Part shown: positions 1-9,424 of the stretch, one piece after another | Position numbering within the stretch: position 1 is the first letter of the stretch | Layout of the letters: the number at the start of each line of letters is the position of its first letter | Assembly (NCBI RefSeq): GCF_014642655.1 | Contig: NZ_BMIR01000012.1 | Span: forward strand, 32,939-96,938 | Length of the DNA stretch: 64,000 nucleotides | DNA from: Pullulanibacillus camelliae | GTDB lineage: Bacteria > Bacillota > Bacilli > Bacillales > Sporolactobacillaceae | Reading direction: 5' to 3' | The notes under the pieces: model-generated | The model's database searches: none | Told to the model about the DNA's origin: nothing | Seen by the model: only the letters and a program-made list of their open reading frames with translations | Translations under genes and position numbers: made by a program

Positions 1-33
1 ATACTCATTAGATGCATCTAGAGCCGTGTATCA

Positions 34-63
34 ATAGAATGAGCGCGTCCTTCCAAAAGTCAA
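34..63 (-). promoter_or_regulatory. Possible promoter reading out of the window's left edge
   Basis: On the minus strand TTGACT (58-63) is followed after 18 bases by TTCTAT (34-39). The -35 box is good and the -10 box poor. It lies downstream of the recA terminator, so it could start the next gene beyond the window. A short palindrome (GTCAAG/CTTGAC) overlaps the -35 box. Weak evidence. Confidence 0.3.
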
Positions 64-110
64 GACCCTTGACCCTTTTAATTTACATAAAGCGCATTAT
101 TTTTATTAAT

Positions 111-160
111 AAAAAGGAATCCAATCACCCTTCCGGAGAAGCGGCACGGATTCCTTTATT
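111..160 (-). terminator. Intrinsic terminator of recA
   Basis: A 10-bp inverted repeat, AAAGGAATCC (113-122) against GGATTCCTTT (148-157), lies just beyond the recA stop codon. On the minus strand it is followed by a T-rich stretch. The 25-base loop is long but can fold into a smaller inner hairpin. Confidence 0.75.
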
Positions 161-167
161 TATTATC

Positions 168-1214
168 TTAAAGCAATTCACCTTGTTCAGGTTCAGCAAT
201 AGGGGCTTCTGGAGCATCTTCTTTATCTGCATCCAAACCAAAATGCTGACGAATGGCGTTCTCAATCTCTGCCTTAATTTCATCATTTTCTTTTAAAAAC
301 TGTTTGGCATTTTCACGTCCTTGACCAAGGCGCTCATCATTAAAAGAGTACCATGCGCCGCTCTTTTGAACAATGTCTAAGTCCGAACCAATATCTAGGA
401 TTTCGCCTTCTTTAGAGATACCTTCTCCGTACATAATATCAACCTCTGCTTGTTTAAAAGGCGGTGCAACTTTATTTTTTACAACTTTAATTCGAGTACG
501 ATTGCCCACCATGTCATTGCCCTGTTTAAGAGTCTCAGCGCGACGGACTTCTAGACGAATTGAGGAGTAAAACTTGAGTGCCCGACCGCCGGGTGTCGTT
601 TCAGGATTACCAAACATGACACCGACTTTTTCACGAATTTGGTTGATAAAAATAGCGGTTGTTTTCGACTTATTGATCGCCCCAGAAAGCTTTCTCAGAG
701 CTTGAGACATCAAACGCGCCTGCAAGCCAACGTGAGCGTCCCCCATCTCTCCTTCAATTTCCGCCTTAGGCACTAACGCAGCAACGGAATCGACAACGAT
801 GATATCAACAGCACCACTGCGAACAAGTGCTTCAGCAATTTCCAAAGCTTGCTCCCCGGTGTCGGGTTGAGATAAAAGCAATTCATCAATGTCCACGCCT
901 AGTTTTTGTGCATAAACAGGGTCCAAAGCATGTTCGGCATCGATAAACGCGGCTTGTCCACCATTTTTTTGAGACTCAGCGATCGCATGAAGAGCAACCG
1001 TTGTTTTACCAGAGGATTCAGGACCGTAAACTTCAATGATTCTGCCGCGTGGATAACCCCCTACACCGACAGCTACATCAAGGGATAATGAGCCTGTTGA
1101 AACCGTTGAAACACGTTGCTCAGCCTGTTCTCCCAGCTTCATAATGGAGCCTTTACCAAATTGCTTCTCTATTTGACGCAAAGCCATATCAAGGGCTGCT
1201 TTTCTTTCACTCAT
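168..1214 (-). CDS. recA: Recombinase RecA
   Basis: RecA is the strand-exchange ATPase of homologous recombination and the coprotease that triggers LexA self-cleavage. The 348-residue protein is full length for the family. The Walker A motif GPESSGKT lies near residues 65-72, followed by the usual core and an acidic C-terminal tail ([17 protein letters not shown]). An AAGGAGA ribosome binding site precedes the ATG, somewhat far upstream. The gene stands alone: it has its own promoter with a LexA-type box, and a terminator follows. It lies after cinA, the usual Firmicutes arrangement that links cinA and recA in competence and repair. Assignment is secure. Confidence 0.98.
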   Translation of the reverse strand: MSERKAALDMALRQIEKQFGKGSIMKLGEQAEQRVSTVSTGSLSLDVAVGVGGYPRGRIIEVYGPESSGKTTVALHAIAESQKNGGQAAFIDAEHALDPVYAQKLGVDIDELLLSQPDTGEQALEIAEALVRSGAVDIIVVDSVAALVPKAEIEGEMGDAHVGLQARLMSQALRKLSGAINKSKTTAIFINQIREKVGVMFGNPETTPGGRALKFYSSIRLEVRRAETLKQGNDMVGNRTRIKVVKNKVAPPFKQAEVDIMYGEGISKEGEILDIGSDLDIVQKSGAWYSFNDERLGQGRENAKQFLKENDEIKAEIENAIRQHFGLDADKEDAPEAPIAEPEQGELL

Positions 1215-1328
1215 AAATCATTATCTCTCCTTATTAGAGGGTTAAATTCAGCGCTTCACTTATGAGTTCTATTATAAATCTAGTAATTCTTGGTACTCAG
1301 AAAACCATGAACTCATCTGCCTACTCTT

Positions 1329-1357
1329 ATAATAGACGTTTTTTATACATTTGCCAA
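1329..1357 (-). promoter_or_regulatory. Sigma-A promoter of recA
   Basis: On the minus strand TTGGCA (1352-1357) and TATTAT (1329-1334) are separated by exactly 17 bases. This is a near-consensus housekeeping promoter about 115 bases upstream of the recA start codon. It lies just downstream of the LexA-type box. Confidence 0.8.
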
Positions 1358-1365
1358 GCGTTTTA

Positions 1366-1379
1366 CGAACATTTATTCG
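1366..1379 (-). promoter_or_regulatory. LexA (DinR) operator of recA
   Basis: The minus strand reads CGAATAAATGTTCG. This fits the Gram-positive SOS box CGAAC-N4-GTTCG with one mismatch in the left half. It sits 8 bases upstream of the recA -35 box, so LexA bound there could block promoter access. It implies SOS induction of recA. Confidence 0.8.
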
Positions 1380-1381
1380 AT

Positions 1382-2632
1382 TTATTTTTCAAAAGGGGAT
1401 TTTTCAAGTAAATAGCGCCGGATAAGATCAAAGCCATGCATCACGCTCCGCTGGCGAATACCACGTCTTGAGCCATTAAAACGAAAGGCATGAGCAACTT
1501 GAGTTTTTCCATGAGATAAACCGATAAATACTGTGCCAACAGGATGATCCTCTTCGAGTGACGGCCCAGCAACACCTGTAAAGCTAATGCCAAGGTCAGC
1601 ATGGCAATGCTCAGCTGCTCCACTAGCCATTGCCATAGCGCAGGCTTCACTCACAGCGCCATTTTCATCAAGGATACGCTGCTCAACGCCTAACACATCA
1701 CGCTTTACTTCATTTGTATAGCCGACGATGCCTCCAGAAAAAAGGGCTGATGCGCCAGGAAAGTCGGTTAATTGCTGGCTAAAAAGGCCTCCTGTCAGAC
1801 TTTCTGCCGAAGCCACTGTCAGCCCTTTATCCTTCAATAATTCAAACACAACCTGTGGCAATGTCGTTTCATCACCATATCCATATAAAAATTCGCCGAC
1901 GCGCGCGCTGATCTTTGCTTCTGTATCATCTAATAGCTTGGTTGCTTCCGCAGGATTACGATGTTTGGCTGTCAGGCGAAGCGTCACTTCTCCTTCCTTC
2001 GCCAGAGGCGCTATGGTTGGATTGGTTTGCGCATCAATCAAGTCCATGAGCTCGGTTTCCAAAGCCGATTCACCAATGCCAAAAAAGCGCAGGACGCGTG
2101 AATGAAGAGGTTCGTTGAAATCCTTAAGCAAGTACGGCTTGACCTCACCTAAGAACATCGGCTTCATTTCACTTGGCGGCCCTGGCATAAGGATATAGCG
2201 ATGTGACTCAGTTTCTATGATCATTCCTGGAGCCATGCCATTATTATTTGGAAGAACACGGCTGCCTTCAAGTACGATGGCTTGCTTGCGATTATTTTCA
2301 GTCATCTCACGATTCAACTTTTTGAAATAATCCTCAATTTGCTGCATCGCTTTGTCATCTGTCACCAAACGTCTATCTAAACATTGCGCCACCGTTTCTT
2401 TCGTTAAATCATCCTTAGTAGGTCCCAAACCACCAGTAAAAATAATCAGCTCTGAGCGGGATTGCGCAATGCTGATCACCTGCTTCAAGCGTTCTGGGTT
2501 GTCCCCTACTACCGTGTGATAGAACACATTGATCCCCAGCTCCGCTAACTGCTCGGATATAAATTGAGCGTTTGTATTCGCAATTTGCCCTAATAGAAGT
2601 TCTGATCCGACTGCTATGAGTTCTGCATTCAC
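1382..2632 (-). CDS. cinA: Competence/damage-inducible protein CinA
   Basis: CinA has two domains. The N-terminal molybdopterin-binding-like domain (residues 1 to about 170, starting [15 protein letters not shown]) acts as an ADP-ribose pyrophosphatase in characterised homologues. The C-terminal domain is a nicotinamide-nucleotide amidase (PncC-like), with a conserved ESLTGG near residue 276. I chose the GTG at 2632 (416 residues) because an AAGGTG ribosome binding site lies 6 bases upstream; an ATG at 2635 is the alternative. Upstream in-frame codons to 2647 have no binding site. In competent streptococci cinA is co-transcribed with recA, but here recA has its own promoter. Confidence 0.93.
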   Translation of the reverse strand: MNAELIAVGSELLLGQIANTNAQFISEQLAELGINVFYHTVVGDNPERLKQVISIAQSRSELIIFTGGLGPTKDDLTKETVAQCLDRRLVTDDKAMQQIEDYFKKLNREMTENNRKQAIVLEGSRVLPNNNGMAPGMIIETESHRYILMPGPPSEMKPMFLGEVKPYLLKDFNEPLHSRVLRFFGIGESALETELMDLIDAQTNPTIAPLAKEGEVTLRLTAKHRNPAEATKLLDDTEAKISARVGEFLYGYGDETTLPQVVFELLKDKGLTVASAESLTGGLFSQQLTDFPGASALFSGGIVGYTNEVKRDVLGVEQRILDENGAVSEACAMAMASGAAEHCHADLGISFTGVAGPSLEEDHPVGTVFIGLSHGKTQVAHAFRFNGSRRGIRQRSVMHGFDLIRRYLLEKSPFEK

Positions 2633-2724
2633 CATAGACACCTTCATTCAGTGTAATTTTTCTAACCCTATTGTCTTACTGCCCTAACTATTTAATTATC
2701 GCTTCACCTATTAAATTCCTGCTT

Positions 2725-3303
2725 TTATTTTGATTTTAGTAGAATTTCTCTATTCTTATAGAAATAATCCCATCCGGATATGACCGTGAGAACAACAGCA
2801 ATCCAAAGGATGATCATCGCTAGCGGGAAGCCGTTTTCTCCAAAGGGGATGTTGTGAAAGAGCAATAAAATCAACGCCACCATTTGAGCTGCCGTTTTCC
2901 ATTTGGCAATGCGACTAGCGGCAATAACTTCACCAGATTCCACAGCCACAAGCCGAAGCCCTGTCACCGCAAATTCACGGGCCAGGATGACAATAACCAT
3001 CCAGGAAGGAATCGTTCCAAAGCCAACCAATGGAACAAAAGCGCTCATAACAAGCAGCTTGTCCGCCAGCGGATCAAGAAACTTCCCAAAGTTTGTAACC
3101 AGATTAAGCTTGCGTGCATAATGCCCATCGAGCCAATCCGTACATGAAGCGACGATAAACAAAATCGCAGCAATAAAATCTTGCACTGGAATGACGGCAT
3201 CCCCAATTGTAAATGTACCAAAATGCCAGGGAACAAGAAAAAAGATCAAGAAAATAGGAATGAGAATCACACGGGAAACCGTAATTTTGTTGGCAATGTT
3301 CAT
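2725..3303 (-). CDS. pgsA: CDP-diacylglycerol-glycerol-3-phosphate 3-phosphatidyltransferase PgsA
   Basis: PgsA makes phosphatidylglycerol phosphate from CDP-diacylglycerol and glycerol-3-phosphate, the committed step to phosphatidylglycerol and lipoteichoic acid anchors. The 192-residue polytopic membrane protein carries the CDP-alcohol phosphotransferase signature, visible as DWLDGHYARK...GKFLDPLADK around residues 60-82 with its metal-binding aspartates. It has a strong AGGAGGCG ribosome binding site. It follows rodZ, as in Bacillus. Its substrate comes from CdsA, encoded at 43.3-44.1 kb in this window. Confidence 0.96.
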   Translation of the reverse strand: MNIANKITVSRVILIPIFLIFFLVPWHFGTFTIGDAVIPVQDFIAAILFIVASCTDWLDGHYARKLNLVTNFGKFLDPLADKLLVMSAFVPLVGFGTIPSWMVIVILAREFAVTGLRLVAVESGEVIAASRIAKWKTAAQMVALILLLFHNIPFGENGFPLAMIILWIAVVLTVISGWDYFYKNREILLKSK

Positions 3304-3364
3304 CTAAAGCGCCTCCTAATATAAGTCCGTAGAAAAAGAGCCACCCTGTGATGACTCTCAATCA

Positions 3365-4348
3365 TTAGGATTTTTTGAAATTAATAGTCAGTGATTGTGT
3401 GGTGGTATCCGTCGGATATTTTAATACCTGACCATTGACCTTGACCACCGCTCCAGTCGTGTTACCAATCTTTAAATAAAGAGATTGGACACTGCTCAAA
3501 TCCTTTTTAAATGACGCATCTTTTTGACCGTTAACGCCTTTGGCCACATTAGCAAAATAATAGCGTTCACCGCTAGCATTATCCTTAGATGCTGTCAACC
3601 AAGAATATTTGCCATCTACCGCAGTGACTTCTACTACAAACTTATCCGTATCAGAAAGAGAATAGGTAGAAGCTGTTCCTGATTGGCTCGTCATTTTTAG
3701 CGTCTGCTGGGTTGGCTTGTCTTCGTTTTGCTGATCAGATGGGTCATTTTTTGAGGTTGCTTTTTTTGTTGAATCTGACTGCTTCTGATCCGCTGTTTTA
3801 TCAGCCGTTTCACCGGTTGCACCATCAGTCGATTTCTTCTTGGACTTATGGTCTCCAATATCACTGCCCTGCTGCAGGGTGACATCATCATTGCTCGATG
3901 CCTTACTGCTTTTATCATCGCTACCACCATTCACTTTAATAACTATAAAGTAAATGCAAGCAATGACCGCAATTAAAGCAACAACGGCAATAATCTTTGG
4001 TAAAAGCGATGATACATTGGTTGATGTTGCTTTTGATTTTACAGGAGCCGTCCGCTCAACCCGTTCCTTTCGAGAAGGCAGCTTTTCTATTTCTGAATCA
4101 GCTGCAGCTGCCGGATTAGGCACTTCAGAAGCATATTGGGTAAAAAGCTCCTGAACATCTAAACCAACAGTTTCCGCATAACTCTTAATAAAAGCGCGTA
4201 TGTAAAATTGCCCGGGTAGAAGTTGATAGTCTCCATTTTCAATGGCAACCAAATAGCGTTTTTGAATCTTAGTTGCTTCTTGGATGTCGTCGAGGGTCAG
4301 TCCCTTTTCCTCTCTCGCTTCTTTTAGAGCCTTGCCAAGCTCACTCAC
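3365..4348 (-). CDS. rodZ: Cell-shape regulator RodZ (YmfM)
   Basis: RodZ links the MreB cytoskeleton to the membrane during lateral wall growth. The 327-residue protein has three parts. An N-terminal Cro-type helix-turn-helix (about residues 1-65, with KGLTLDDIQEATKI) binds MreB in homologues. A single membrane segment follows near residues 113-136. After a long polar linker rich in K, S, D and T comes a C-terminal extracytoplasmic DUF4115 domain from about residue 240. Its position between ymfK and pgsA matches B. subtilis, and the linker makes it somewhat longer than I recall for that orthologue. The ymfK stop codon is 20 bases upstream, so the two are probably co-transcribed. Confidence 0.93.
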   Translation of the reverse strand: MSELGKALKEAREEKGLTLDDIQEATKIQKRYLVAIENGDYQLLPGQFYIRAFIKSYAETVGLDVQELFTQYASEVPNPAAAADSEIEKLPSRKERVERTAPVKSKATSTNVSSLLPKIIAVVALIAVIACIYFIVIKVNGGSDDKSSKASSNDDVTLQQGSDIGDHKSKKKSTDGATGETADKTADQKQSDSTKKATSKNDPSDQQNEDKPTQQTLKMTSQSGTASTYSLSDTDKFVVEVTAVDGKYSWLTASKDNASGERYYFANVAKGVNGQKDASFKKDLSSVQSLYLKIGNTTGAVVKVNGQVLKYPTDTTTQSLTINFKKS

Positions 4349-4368
4349 TGATTACCACCTACCTCATA

Positions 4369-5148
4369 TCAGTTAAACTCATTAAATGAAGAAAAACCAT
4401 CTTCAAGCATGTCATACGTGATTTCTTCTTTGTCATGATTCCGTAATTCAATAATATAATCAAAGTCATCCAGCTGATATTCAGTATTTTGAACAAAAAT
4501 ATCAGGATGTTCAACAACCTTCGTGACAGGCATTCTCATGACGCGACGAAGCAATTCCCAATGGCGCTCCGTAGAACGGCGTGTTGACACAATGCCGTCG
4601 ATGATAAACACGTGATCATCAGTAAATTCATCCTCAGCAAGCTGACTTCTCACCGTTTGTTTTAACAGAGTGGATGAAATAAATACCCAGCGCTTATTCG
4701 CACATACACTGGCGGCAACGACAGATTCGGTTTTTCCAACACGTGGCAAACCTCTTATACCAATCAGTTTGTGCCCTTCTTTTTTATACAATTCAGCCAT
4801 GAAATCGACAAGCAAGCCAATTTCATCTCGCACAAATCGAAAGGTTTTCTTGTCATCTGCATCTCTTTCAAGATACCGTCCATGGCGAACAGCTAAGCGA
4901 TCGCTTAACTTAGGTTCCCTCAATTTGGTGACATTTATGTTATCCATCGACTTAACAAAGCTATGAAGTTGATCAATTTGCGTGCTATTTTCAGTTCTTA
5001 AAAGCATCCCGCGCCTGGTGTCATCTACGCCATTAATCGTGAGAATGTTAATGCCGAGCATGCCAAATAAAGAAGTAATGTCACCCATCAGCCCAGGACG
5101 ATTTCTATGTATTTCATACTCTAAATACCACTCTTTTTGCTCCTCCAT
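4369..5148 (-). CDS. ymfK: YmfK family protein (DUF3388), ACT-like N-terminus
   Basis: This is a conserved Firmicutes protein of unknown function. The start at 5148 gives MEEQKEWYLEYEI, with AGAGG upstream, and 259 residues matching the family. Residues 1-75 resemble an ACT regulatory domain (NRPGLMGDITSLFGMLGINI). A central stretch contains GIRGLPRVGKTES near residues 130-142, a P-loop-like motif, suggesting nucleotide binding. The segment FIIDGIVSTRR could be a Walker B-like strand. It heads the ymfK-rodZ-pgsA-cinA group and has its own candidate promoter. I infer no reaction. Confidence 0.85.
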   Translation of the reverse strand: MEEQKEWYLEYEIHRNRPGLMGDITSLFGMLGINILTINGVDDTRRGMLLRTENSTQIDQLHSFVKSMDNINVTKLREPKLSDRLAVRHGRYLERDADDKKTFRFVRDEIGLLVDFMAELYKKEGHKLIGIRGLPRVGKTESVVAASVCANKRWVFISSTLLKQTVRSQLAEDEFTDDHVFIIDGIVSTRRSTERHWELLRRVMRMPVTKVVEHPDIFVQNTEYQLDDFDYIIELRNHDKEEITYDMLEDGFSSFNEFN

Positions 5149-5225
5149 ATAAAACCTCTTTAGAATATGACGTGAACTTACGAACACCATTCTTATGCTC
5201 AAAAGCCAAAAGAAGTATCACTTCT

Positions 5226-5254
5226 AATTTATACTAAAAAATTAAAGGTTTCAA
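5226..5254 (-). promoter_or_regulatory. Candidate sigma-A promoter for ymfK-rodZ-pgsA-cinA
   Basis: On the minus strand TTGAAA (5249-5254) and TAAATT (5226-5231) are separated by 17 bases. They lie about 80 bases upstream of the ymfK start, in an AT-rich gap just after the ymfJ terminator. Confidence 0.5.
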
Positions 5255-5378
5255 GAGAGAAAAAAGAAAATCTCTGGTAAATCCCATTTAAATAATAACC
5301 TACAAGTAGAGTGCTTATGATAGAAATAAAACGATGACCACGAGGTCTTGAAATAAACTGAAGAAAATCTTCATAGTA

Positions 5379-5411
5379 AAAAGAGATGTCCTTATAGACA
5401 CCCCTTTTCAC
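5379..5411 (-). terminator. Intrinsic terminator of ymfJ
   Basis: The minus strand reads AAAAGGGGTGTC, a five-base loop, then GACATCTCTTTTT. The stem is about 12 bp with two G-U pairs and ends in a T run. It begins about a dozen bases past the ymfJ stop codon. Confidence 0.65.
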
Positions 5412-5422
5412 AAATGTTTTAT

Positions 5423-5683
5423 TTATTGATTGGCACCATTGTTGTGAACAAGCTTTACCATCATGTTTGCGATAGCATGTTGTTCATCCTTGTCCGCCAC
5501 GCTCCAAAGATCAGCTAGCATTCGTTGCTCATCGTTTTTTGGATCAACATGCTGAGCAAGATAGCCACCAATTTCCGTGGCAAAGTTGCTGATTGTTGAT
5601 TGGTCAACACCTTTGCCTTCCGCTTGATGTAAGCGATCAGCCAGGAAATCCTTCCATTGATCCCAGTTTTGAAGAACAGACAT
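5423..5683 (-). CDS. ymfJ: DUF3243 protein YmfJ
   Basis: A small conserved Bacillales protein (86 residues, DUF3243) of unknown function. It begins MSVLQNWDQWKDFLADRLHQ and is predicted mostly helical and soluble, with no signal peptide or cysteine. An AAGGAGG ribosome binding site precedes the ATG. Position between ymfI and ymfK is conserved with B. subtilis. A terminator follows, so it closes the ymfF-ymfH-ymfI-ymfJ group. Confidence 0.88.
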   Translation of the reverse strand: MSVLQNWDQWKDFLADRLHQAEGKGVDQSTISNFATEIGGYLAQHVDPKNDEQRMLADLWSVADKDEQHAIANMMVKLVHNNGANQ

Positions 5684-5781
5684 GTTTTATACCTCCTTGA
5701 AATGATCCTACGTAGTTTAGGATGCCATGTGAGGAATAAACTATTCATTTCAATTGAGCAAAAAAATGGAAGACTGTATCC

Positions 5782-6510
5782 TTATGTTTGCCAGGCCCCA
5801 TTGATGGAAATCACCTGTCCATTGATGTAATCCGCCTGATCTGAGACCAAAAAATCCACTAATGCCCCCACCTCTTCAGGCTGGCCAAAGCGTCCTGCTG
5901 GGATGTCATCACAGACTAACTGCTTCGTTTCCTCATCAAAGACCTCCATCATTTCTGTCTCAATGGCACCAGGCGCTACAGCATTGACATTGATATGACT
6001 CGGGGCAAGCTCTCTTGCTAAGGCTTTAACAAAGCTATTTTGCGCCCCTTTCATCGTCGAATACAGCACTTCCATAGAGGACCCGACAATTCCCCAGATG
6101 GACGTAATAAAGATGATTTTCCCTCTTTTATTGCGAATCATCTGTGGCAATAGTTCCTGCGTGATCAAAAAGGGGTTGGTAATATTTAAAGTAATAAATT
6201 TTTCTAAAGTCATCTTCGTCACATCTGTAATAAGCCCCACATGACTGCGACCGCAATTATGGATCAGACAATCGATGGGCCGATCAATCTCTTTTAGCAA
6301 GTGCCACCCGTTATCCTGACTAAGATCTGCCTGAAGCGTAATAAATTCCTGATCCGGATAACGCGCCATAAGCTCTTGACTTAAAGACTCGATTGCCGCT
6401 GTATTTTGATAATAATGTAAAAAAATCGAGAAGCCACTTTTAGCGAGCGCCTTTGAAATTTCGCGACCGATACCCCCGCTCGCTCCCGTGATCAAAGCAT
6501 ACTTTTCCAC
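5782..6510 (-). CDS. ymfI: Short-chain dehydrogenase/reductase YmfI
   Basis: An SDR-family oxidoreductase of unknown substrate, similar in layout to 3-oxoacyl-ACP reductases. The cofactor loop is ALITGASGGIG (near residues 5-15). An NxG equivalent (HNCGRSH) lies near residue 83. The catalytic serine region is ITSIWG. The usual catalytic tyrosine-x3-lysine is read as YSTMK. I chose the GTG at 6510, one base after the ymfH stop codon, giving 242 residues; the longer frame to 6564 would overlap ymfH and starts with non-homologous residues. Translational coupling to ymfH is likely. Confidence 0.9.
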   Translation of the reverse strand: MEKYALITGASGGIGREISKALAKSGFSIFLHYYQNTAAIESLSQELMARYPDQEFITLQADLSQDNGWHLLKEIDRPIDCLIHNCGRSHVGLITDVTKMTLEKFITLNITNPFLITQELLPQMIRNKRGKIIFITSIWGIVGSSMEVLYSTMKGAQNSFVKALARELAPSHINVNAVAPGAIETEMMEVFDEETKQLVCDDIPAGRFGQPEEVGALVDFLVSDQADYINGQVISINGAWQT

Positions 6511-6511
6511 G

Positions 6512-7798
6512 TCATTTCGCCACCACTTTAAACTGCGTAAAGCAGTCATGATCAAAATGCTCATTAAGGACCGTTTGCAATTCTGTCAATGTCAGTGTCT
6601 CTAAAGTTGATAAAATGGAAAATAAATCCATTTGGTTGAATTGATAGCGTGTGAACTGTGTTGCGATAAATTCAGGCGAATTCAAGGCCTTTAAAAAAGA
6701 GCCGATCCGCTTTTTCCGCGCTCTCTCAACCGTCTGTTCATCAATGGGTTGCGACTTAGCCTCCTCCACCATTGCCTGAAGTCTTGCAGCCAGACGATCC
6801 GGATCTTCAGTATTGCCACCAAAAGCAGAAAAGGCAAATTCATATTCCTCAGTGTATTCAAAGGAAAAGCTATCATCAATTAAGCCTTCATCAATCAAGG
6901 TCTTATAATTTTCCGTTCCTTTTCCAAACAATAGTTCAAGCAACAATTGCACAGAAAGCTCATGACGCAGCATTTCGTCCCCCTGACGATGAACCGTCTT
7001 TTCTTTGTAGCCAACCAAACACTTAGGTGTTTTAACAGGCATAGGTAGACTTCGCTCTTTGTGGGCTACCGATACGGGCTCTTCAGGATATTGGCGCTCA
7101 ATAGCTTGCTTATGAGTAAACCCTTTGCCCGCTTGATTCTTTTCTATAAGCGTGATGATGGCCTCGGGATCGACAGGGCCAACAACAAAAAGCACCATAT
7201 TACTGGGATGATAAAAAGTTCTATAGCATTCATAGAGATGTTCTTTTGTAATTTTAGCAATGGACTCTACAGTACCTGCAATATCGATTTTAACTGGATG
7301 ATTTTGATACATATTTTCAATAAGCCCGAAGTATAAACGCCAATCCGGATTATCATCGTACATGCGAATTTCCTGTCCAATAATGCCCTTTTCCTTCTCA
7401 ACATTTTCATCAGTAAACGCCGGTTCTTGAACAAAATCTACAAGGGTCTCAAGATTTTTTTCAACATTGGATGTACTGGAGAAGAGGTATGCCGTTGCCG
7501 TGAAAGACGTAAATGCATTGGCCATTGCCCCCTGCGTGCCGAACGTCTGAAACACATCAACGCCATCAGGCTGTTCAAACATTTTATGCTCTAGAAAATG
7601 GGCTATGCCATCAGGTACCTTCAACCATTCCTCTTGATTAAAAGGTTTAAACTGGTTGTCAATGGCACCATATTTCGTTGTAAACGTCGCAAAGGTTTTG
7701 TTAAACCCTTCTTTTGGCAAAACATAAATGTTTAAGCCGTTATTCAACTGCTTATGATAGACTGTTTCTTGCAGCTGCTCAAATCGCTTCGTTTCCAC
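6512..7798 (-). CDS. ymfH: M16 family zinc metallopeptidase YmfH (catalytic subunit)
   Basis: A 428-residue pitrilysin-family (M16) peptidase. The inverted zinc motif HFLEH is at residues 67-71, and a downstream glutamate region (EKEKGIIGQEIRMYDDNPDWR) supplies the third zinc ligand, so this subunit should be active. It starts with GTG directly after the ymfF stop codon, with AAGGAGCG upstream. M16 enzymes often work as pairs of one active and one inactive subunit. The adjacent ymfF product lacks the zinc motif, so a YmfF-YmfH heterodimer is a reasonable inference. The natural substrate is unknown; relatives process short peptides. Confidence 0.93.
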   Translation of the reverse strand: METKRFEQLQETVYHKQLNNGLNIYVLPKEGFNKTFATFTTKYGAIDNQFKPFNQEEWLKVPDGIAHFLEHKMFEQPDGVDVFQTFGTQGAMANAFTSFTATAYLFSSTSNVEKNLETLVDFVQEPAFTDENVEKEKGIIGQEIRMYDDNPDWRLYFGLIENMYQNHPVKIDIAGTVESIAKITKEHLYECYRTFYHPSNMVLFVVGPVDPEAIITLIEKNQAGKGFTHKQAIERQYPEEPVSVAHKERSLPMPVKTPKCLVGYKEKTVHRQGDEMLRHELSVQLLLELLFGKGTENYKTLIDEGLIDDSFSFEYTEEYEFAFSAFGGNTEDPDRLAARLQAMVEEAKSQPIDEQTVERARKKRIGSFLKALNSPEFIATQFTRYQFNQMDLFSILSTLETLTLTELQTVLNEHFDHDCFTQFKVVAK

Positions 7799-9085
7799 TT
7801 AAGCACGCTCCTTTCCTTGAAGAAAATATACGGTATCTAATTGGGTTTGTTGAGCGACTTTGATAATGTCCTCACGATTGACACGATGAATGTCATCAAA
7901 CCATTCATCAAGCACTAGAGCATCATTGGATAACACCTGTTGGTAAAGTAAATCAATCACTGAAAACGGACTATCCAGAGCTTCTAAAGTAGAATTGATC
8001 AGCAGCGCCTTCGTTTGATCGATTTCATGATCTGAAAACGCCCCTTCTTGCATCGCTTTAAATTGCTCATGAATAATGTCTAAGGCCTGATCGTAATTAG
8101 CAAATTCAATGCCTGACATCACGAGCATCAGCCCTTTAAAGCTTTCGTTGCGTGAAACAGCATAATAGGCGAGACTTGCCTTTTCGCGGACATTCATAAA
8201 AAGCTTGGAATGGGGGAAACCACCAAACAAACCGTTAAAGACTTGAGAAGCTGGATAAAGGGGATCACCCACAACGACATGTGTGCGATAGCCAAGATTA
8301 AGCTTGCCTTGCTCAATATCCTGACTCTCCTTGATATATTTTGGTTCAACAACCCTTTTATCCACATCCTGCAGCCGGCCTATAGGCCGATGTTCGTTTT
8401 GATTAAAGTGAAGAAGCGTCTTTAATTCACTTTGAATCACATCGCTATCAACATCCCCAACAATATAAAGGTCAACGCTATTGGTTTTAAGCATCTCTAA
8501 ATAATAGTCATAAACATCAGTAGGCGTAAGAGCCTCTAAAGCCTCCAGCGTTCCATTTGTATGCAGTGCAAAAGGCTCTCCGGCACACATTTCATCAATT
8601 AGCCGTTCACTGGCATAGCGCATCTTATCATCATAGACCGCCAATAAGCGCTGCCTTAAGGCCCGCTTTTCCCGCTGAAAGACAGCCTCATCAAACGCTC
8701 CCTGCTCAGTGACATTAGGTTCAAGAACAGCTTCTGCTAATAAATGAAGGCTTTCTGTTAATAATGAAGACGATTCTGATAAAAATTTTTCATTTGCTGT
8801 ATTGATTTGAATTGAAAGCACATGATAATGTCCCTTTTTCTGAACCTGTGAAGCGAGTGAAGCCCCGTATAAATCATCCAAGCGATGCTGGAGCTGTTGA
8901 GAGGTTGGGGACTTTTTTGTACTGCTTTTTAATAAATGTGCTAACAAAGCACGCTTAGTCACCGTGCTTTCCTCTAACGGTGCACAAAATTGTAAAACCA
9001 TCGTTACCGTTTTAAATTTATTTGTCTTTACTATATGTAAACGATAACCCGCGAGTTCAACGATTTCTTCATTAATAGTGTTCAT
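7799..9085 (-). CDS. ymfF: M16-like protein YmfF, inactive-type subunit
   Basis: A 428-residue M16-fold protein without the HxxEH zinc motif: the equivalent stretch reads ALLAHLLKSSTKKSP. It is therefore probably a structural partner for YmfH, as in other M16 pairs. I chose the ATG at 9085, with AAGGAGGG upstream; longer in-frame starts to 9148 have no better support. The stop codon abuts the ymfH GTG, which implies coupled translation and a 1:1 ratio. In B. subtilis ymfC, ymfD and ymfE lie between spoIIIE and this gene; here a 468-bp non-coding gap takes their place. Confidence 0.92.
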   Translation of the reverse strand: MNTINEEIVELAGYRLHIVKTNKFKTVTMVLQFCAPLEESTVTKRALLAHLLKSSTKKSPTSQQLQHRLDDLYGASLASQVQKKGHYHVLSIQINTANEKFLSESSSLLTESLHLLAEAVLEPNVTEQGAFDEAVFQREKRALRQRLLAVYDDKMRYASERLIDEMCAGEPFALHTNGTLEALEALTPTDVYDYYLEMLKTNSVDLYIVGDVDSDVIQSELKTLLHFNQNEHRPIGRLQDVDKRVVEPKYIKESQDIEQGKLNLGYRTHVVVGDPLYPASQVFNGLFGGFPHSKLFMNVREKASLAYYAVSRNESFKGLMLVMSGIEFANYDQALDIIHEQFKAMQEGAFSDHEIDQTKALLINSTLEALDSPFSVIDLLYQQVLSNDALVLDEWFDDIHRVNREDIIKVAQQTQLDTVYFLQGKERA

Positions 9086-9383
9086 GCCTTTCCCTCCTTG
9101 TAATCCGTCTTTTTCATTGTACCCGAAAGCCGTCGTTTGAACCATCAATTAAGAAGAAAAATTTGCCTATTCTATATCATGAGAGAATATGATAAACCGC
9201 TGCCATTTATGTTGGGTTATTAGAACTATTAGGCAAAAACCCCCGATCCTATACTGGACACTAAAATGGAGTTCAACTAAAAGACATGGATTCGGACCAT
9301 TTCAGATATAGTATGTTCCTCAGTATCCGGACTCACGGATACCTAGATGGGTATCCTGTGGGAAAGCAAGCCAAATAAACTGT

Positions 9384-9424
9384 CATCGCGCACCGTCCCC
9401 ATGATCAGAAATTTTATAATTTCT
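9384..9424. repeat. R1 tail remnant
   Basis: About 41 bases including ATCGCGCACC and ATGATCAGAAATTTTATA match 20927-20967 with about five differences. In the 20.9-kb copy the same bases follow the R1 core directly, with the core reduced here to a GGAAAGCAAGCC-like relic at 9361. Confidence 0.65.

Noticed and set aside
5229-5411. 60-codon minus-strand frame in the ymfJ-ymfK gap
   Set aside because: It begins inside the ymfJ terminator and crosses the candidate ymfK promoter. Its hydrophobic look comes from AT-rich sequence.
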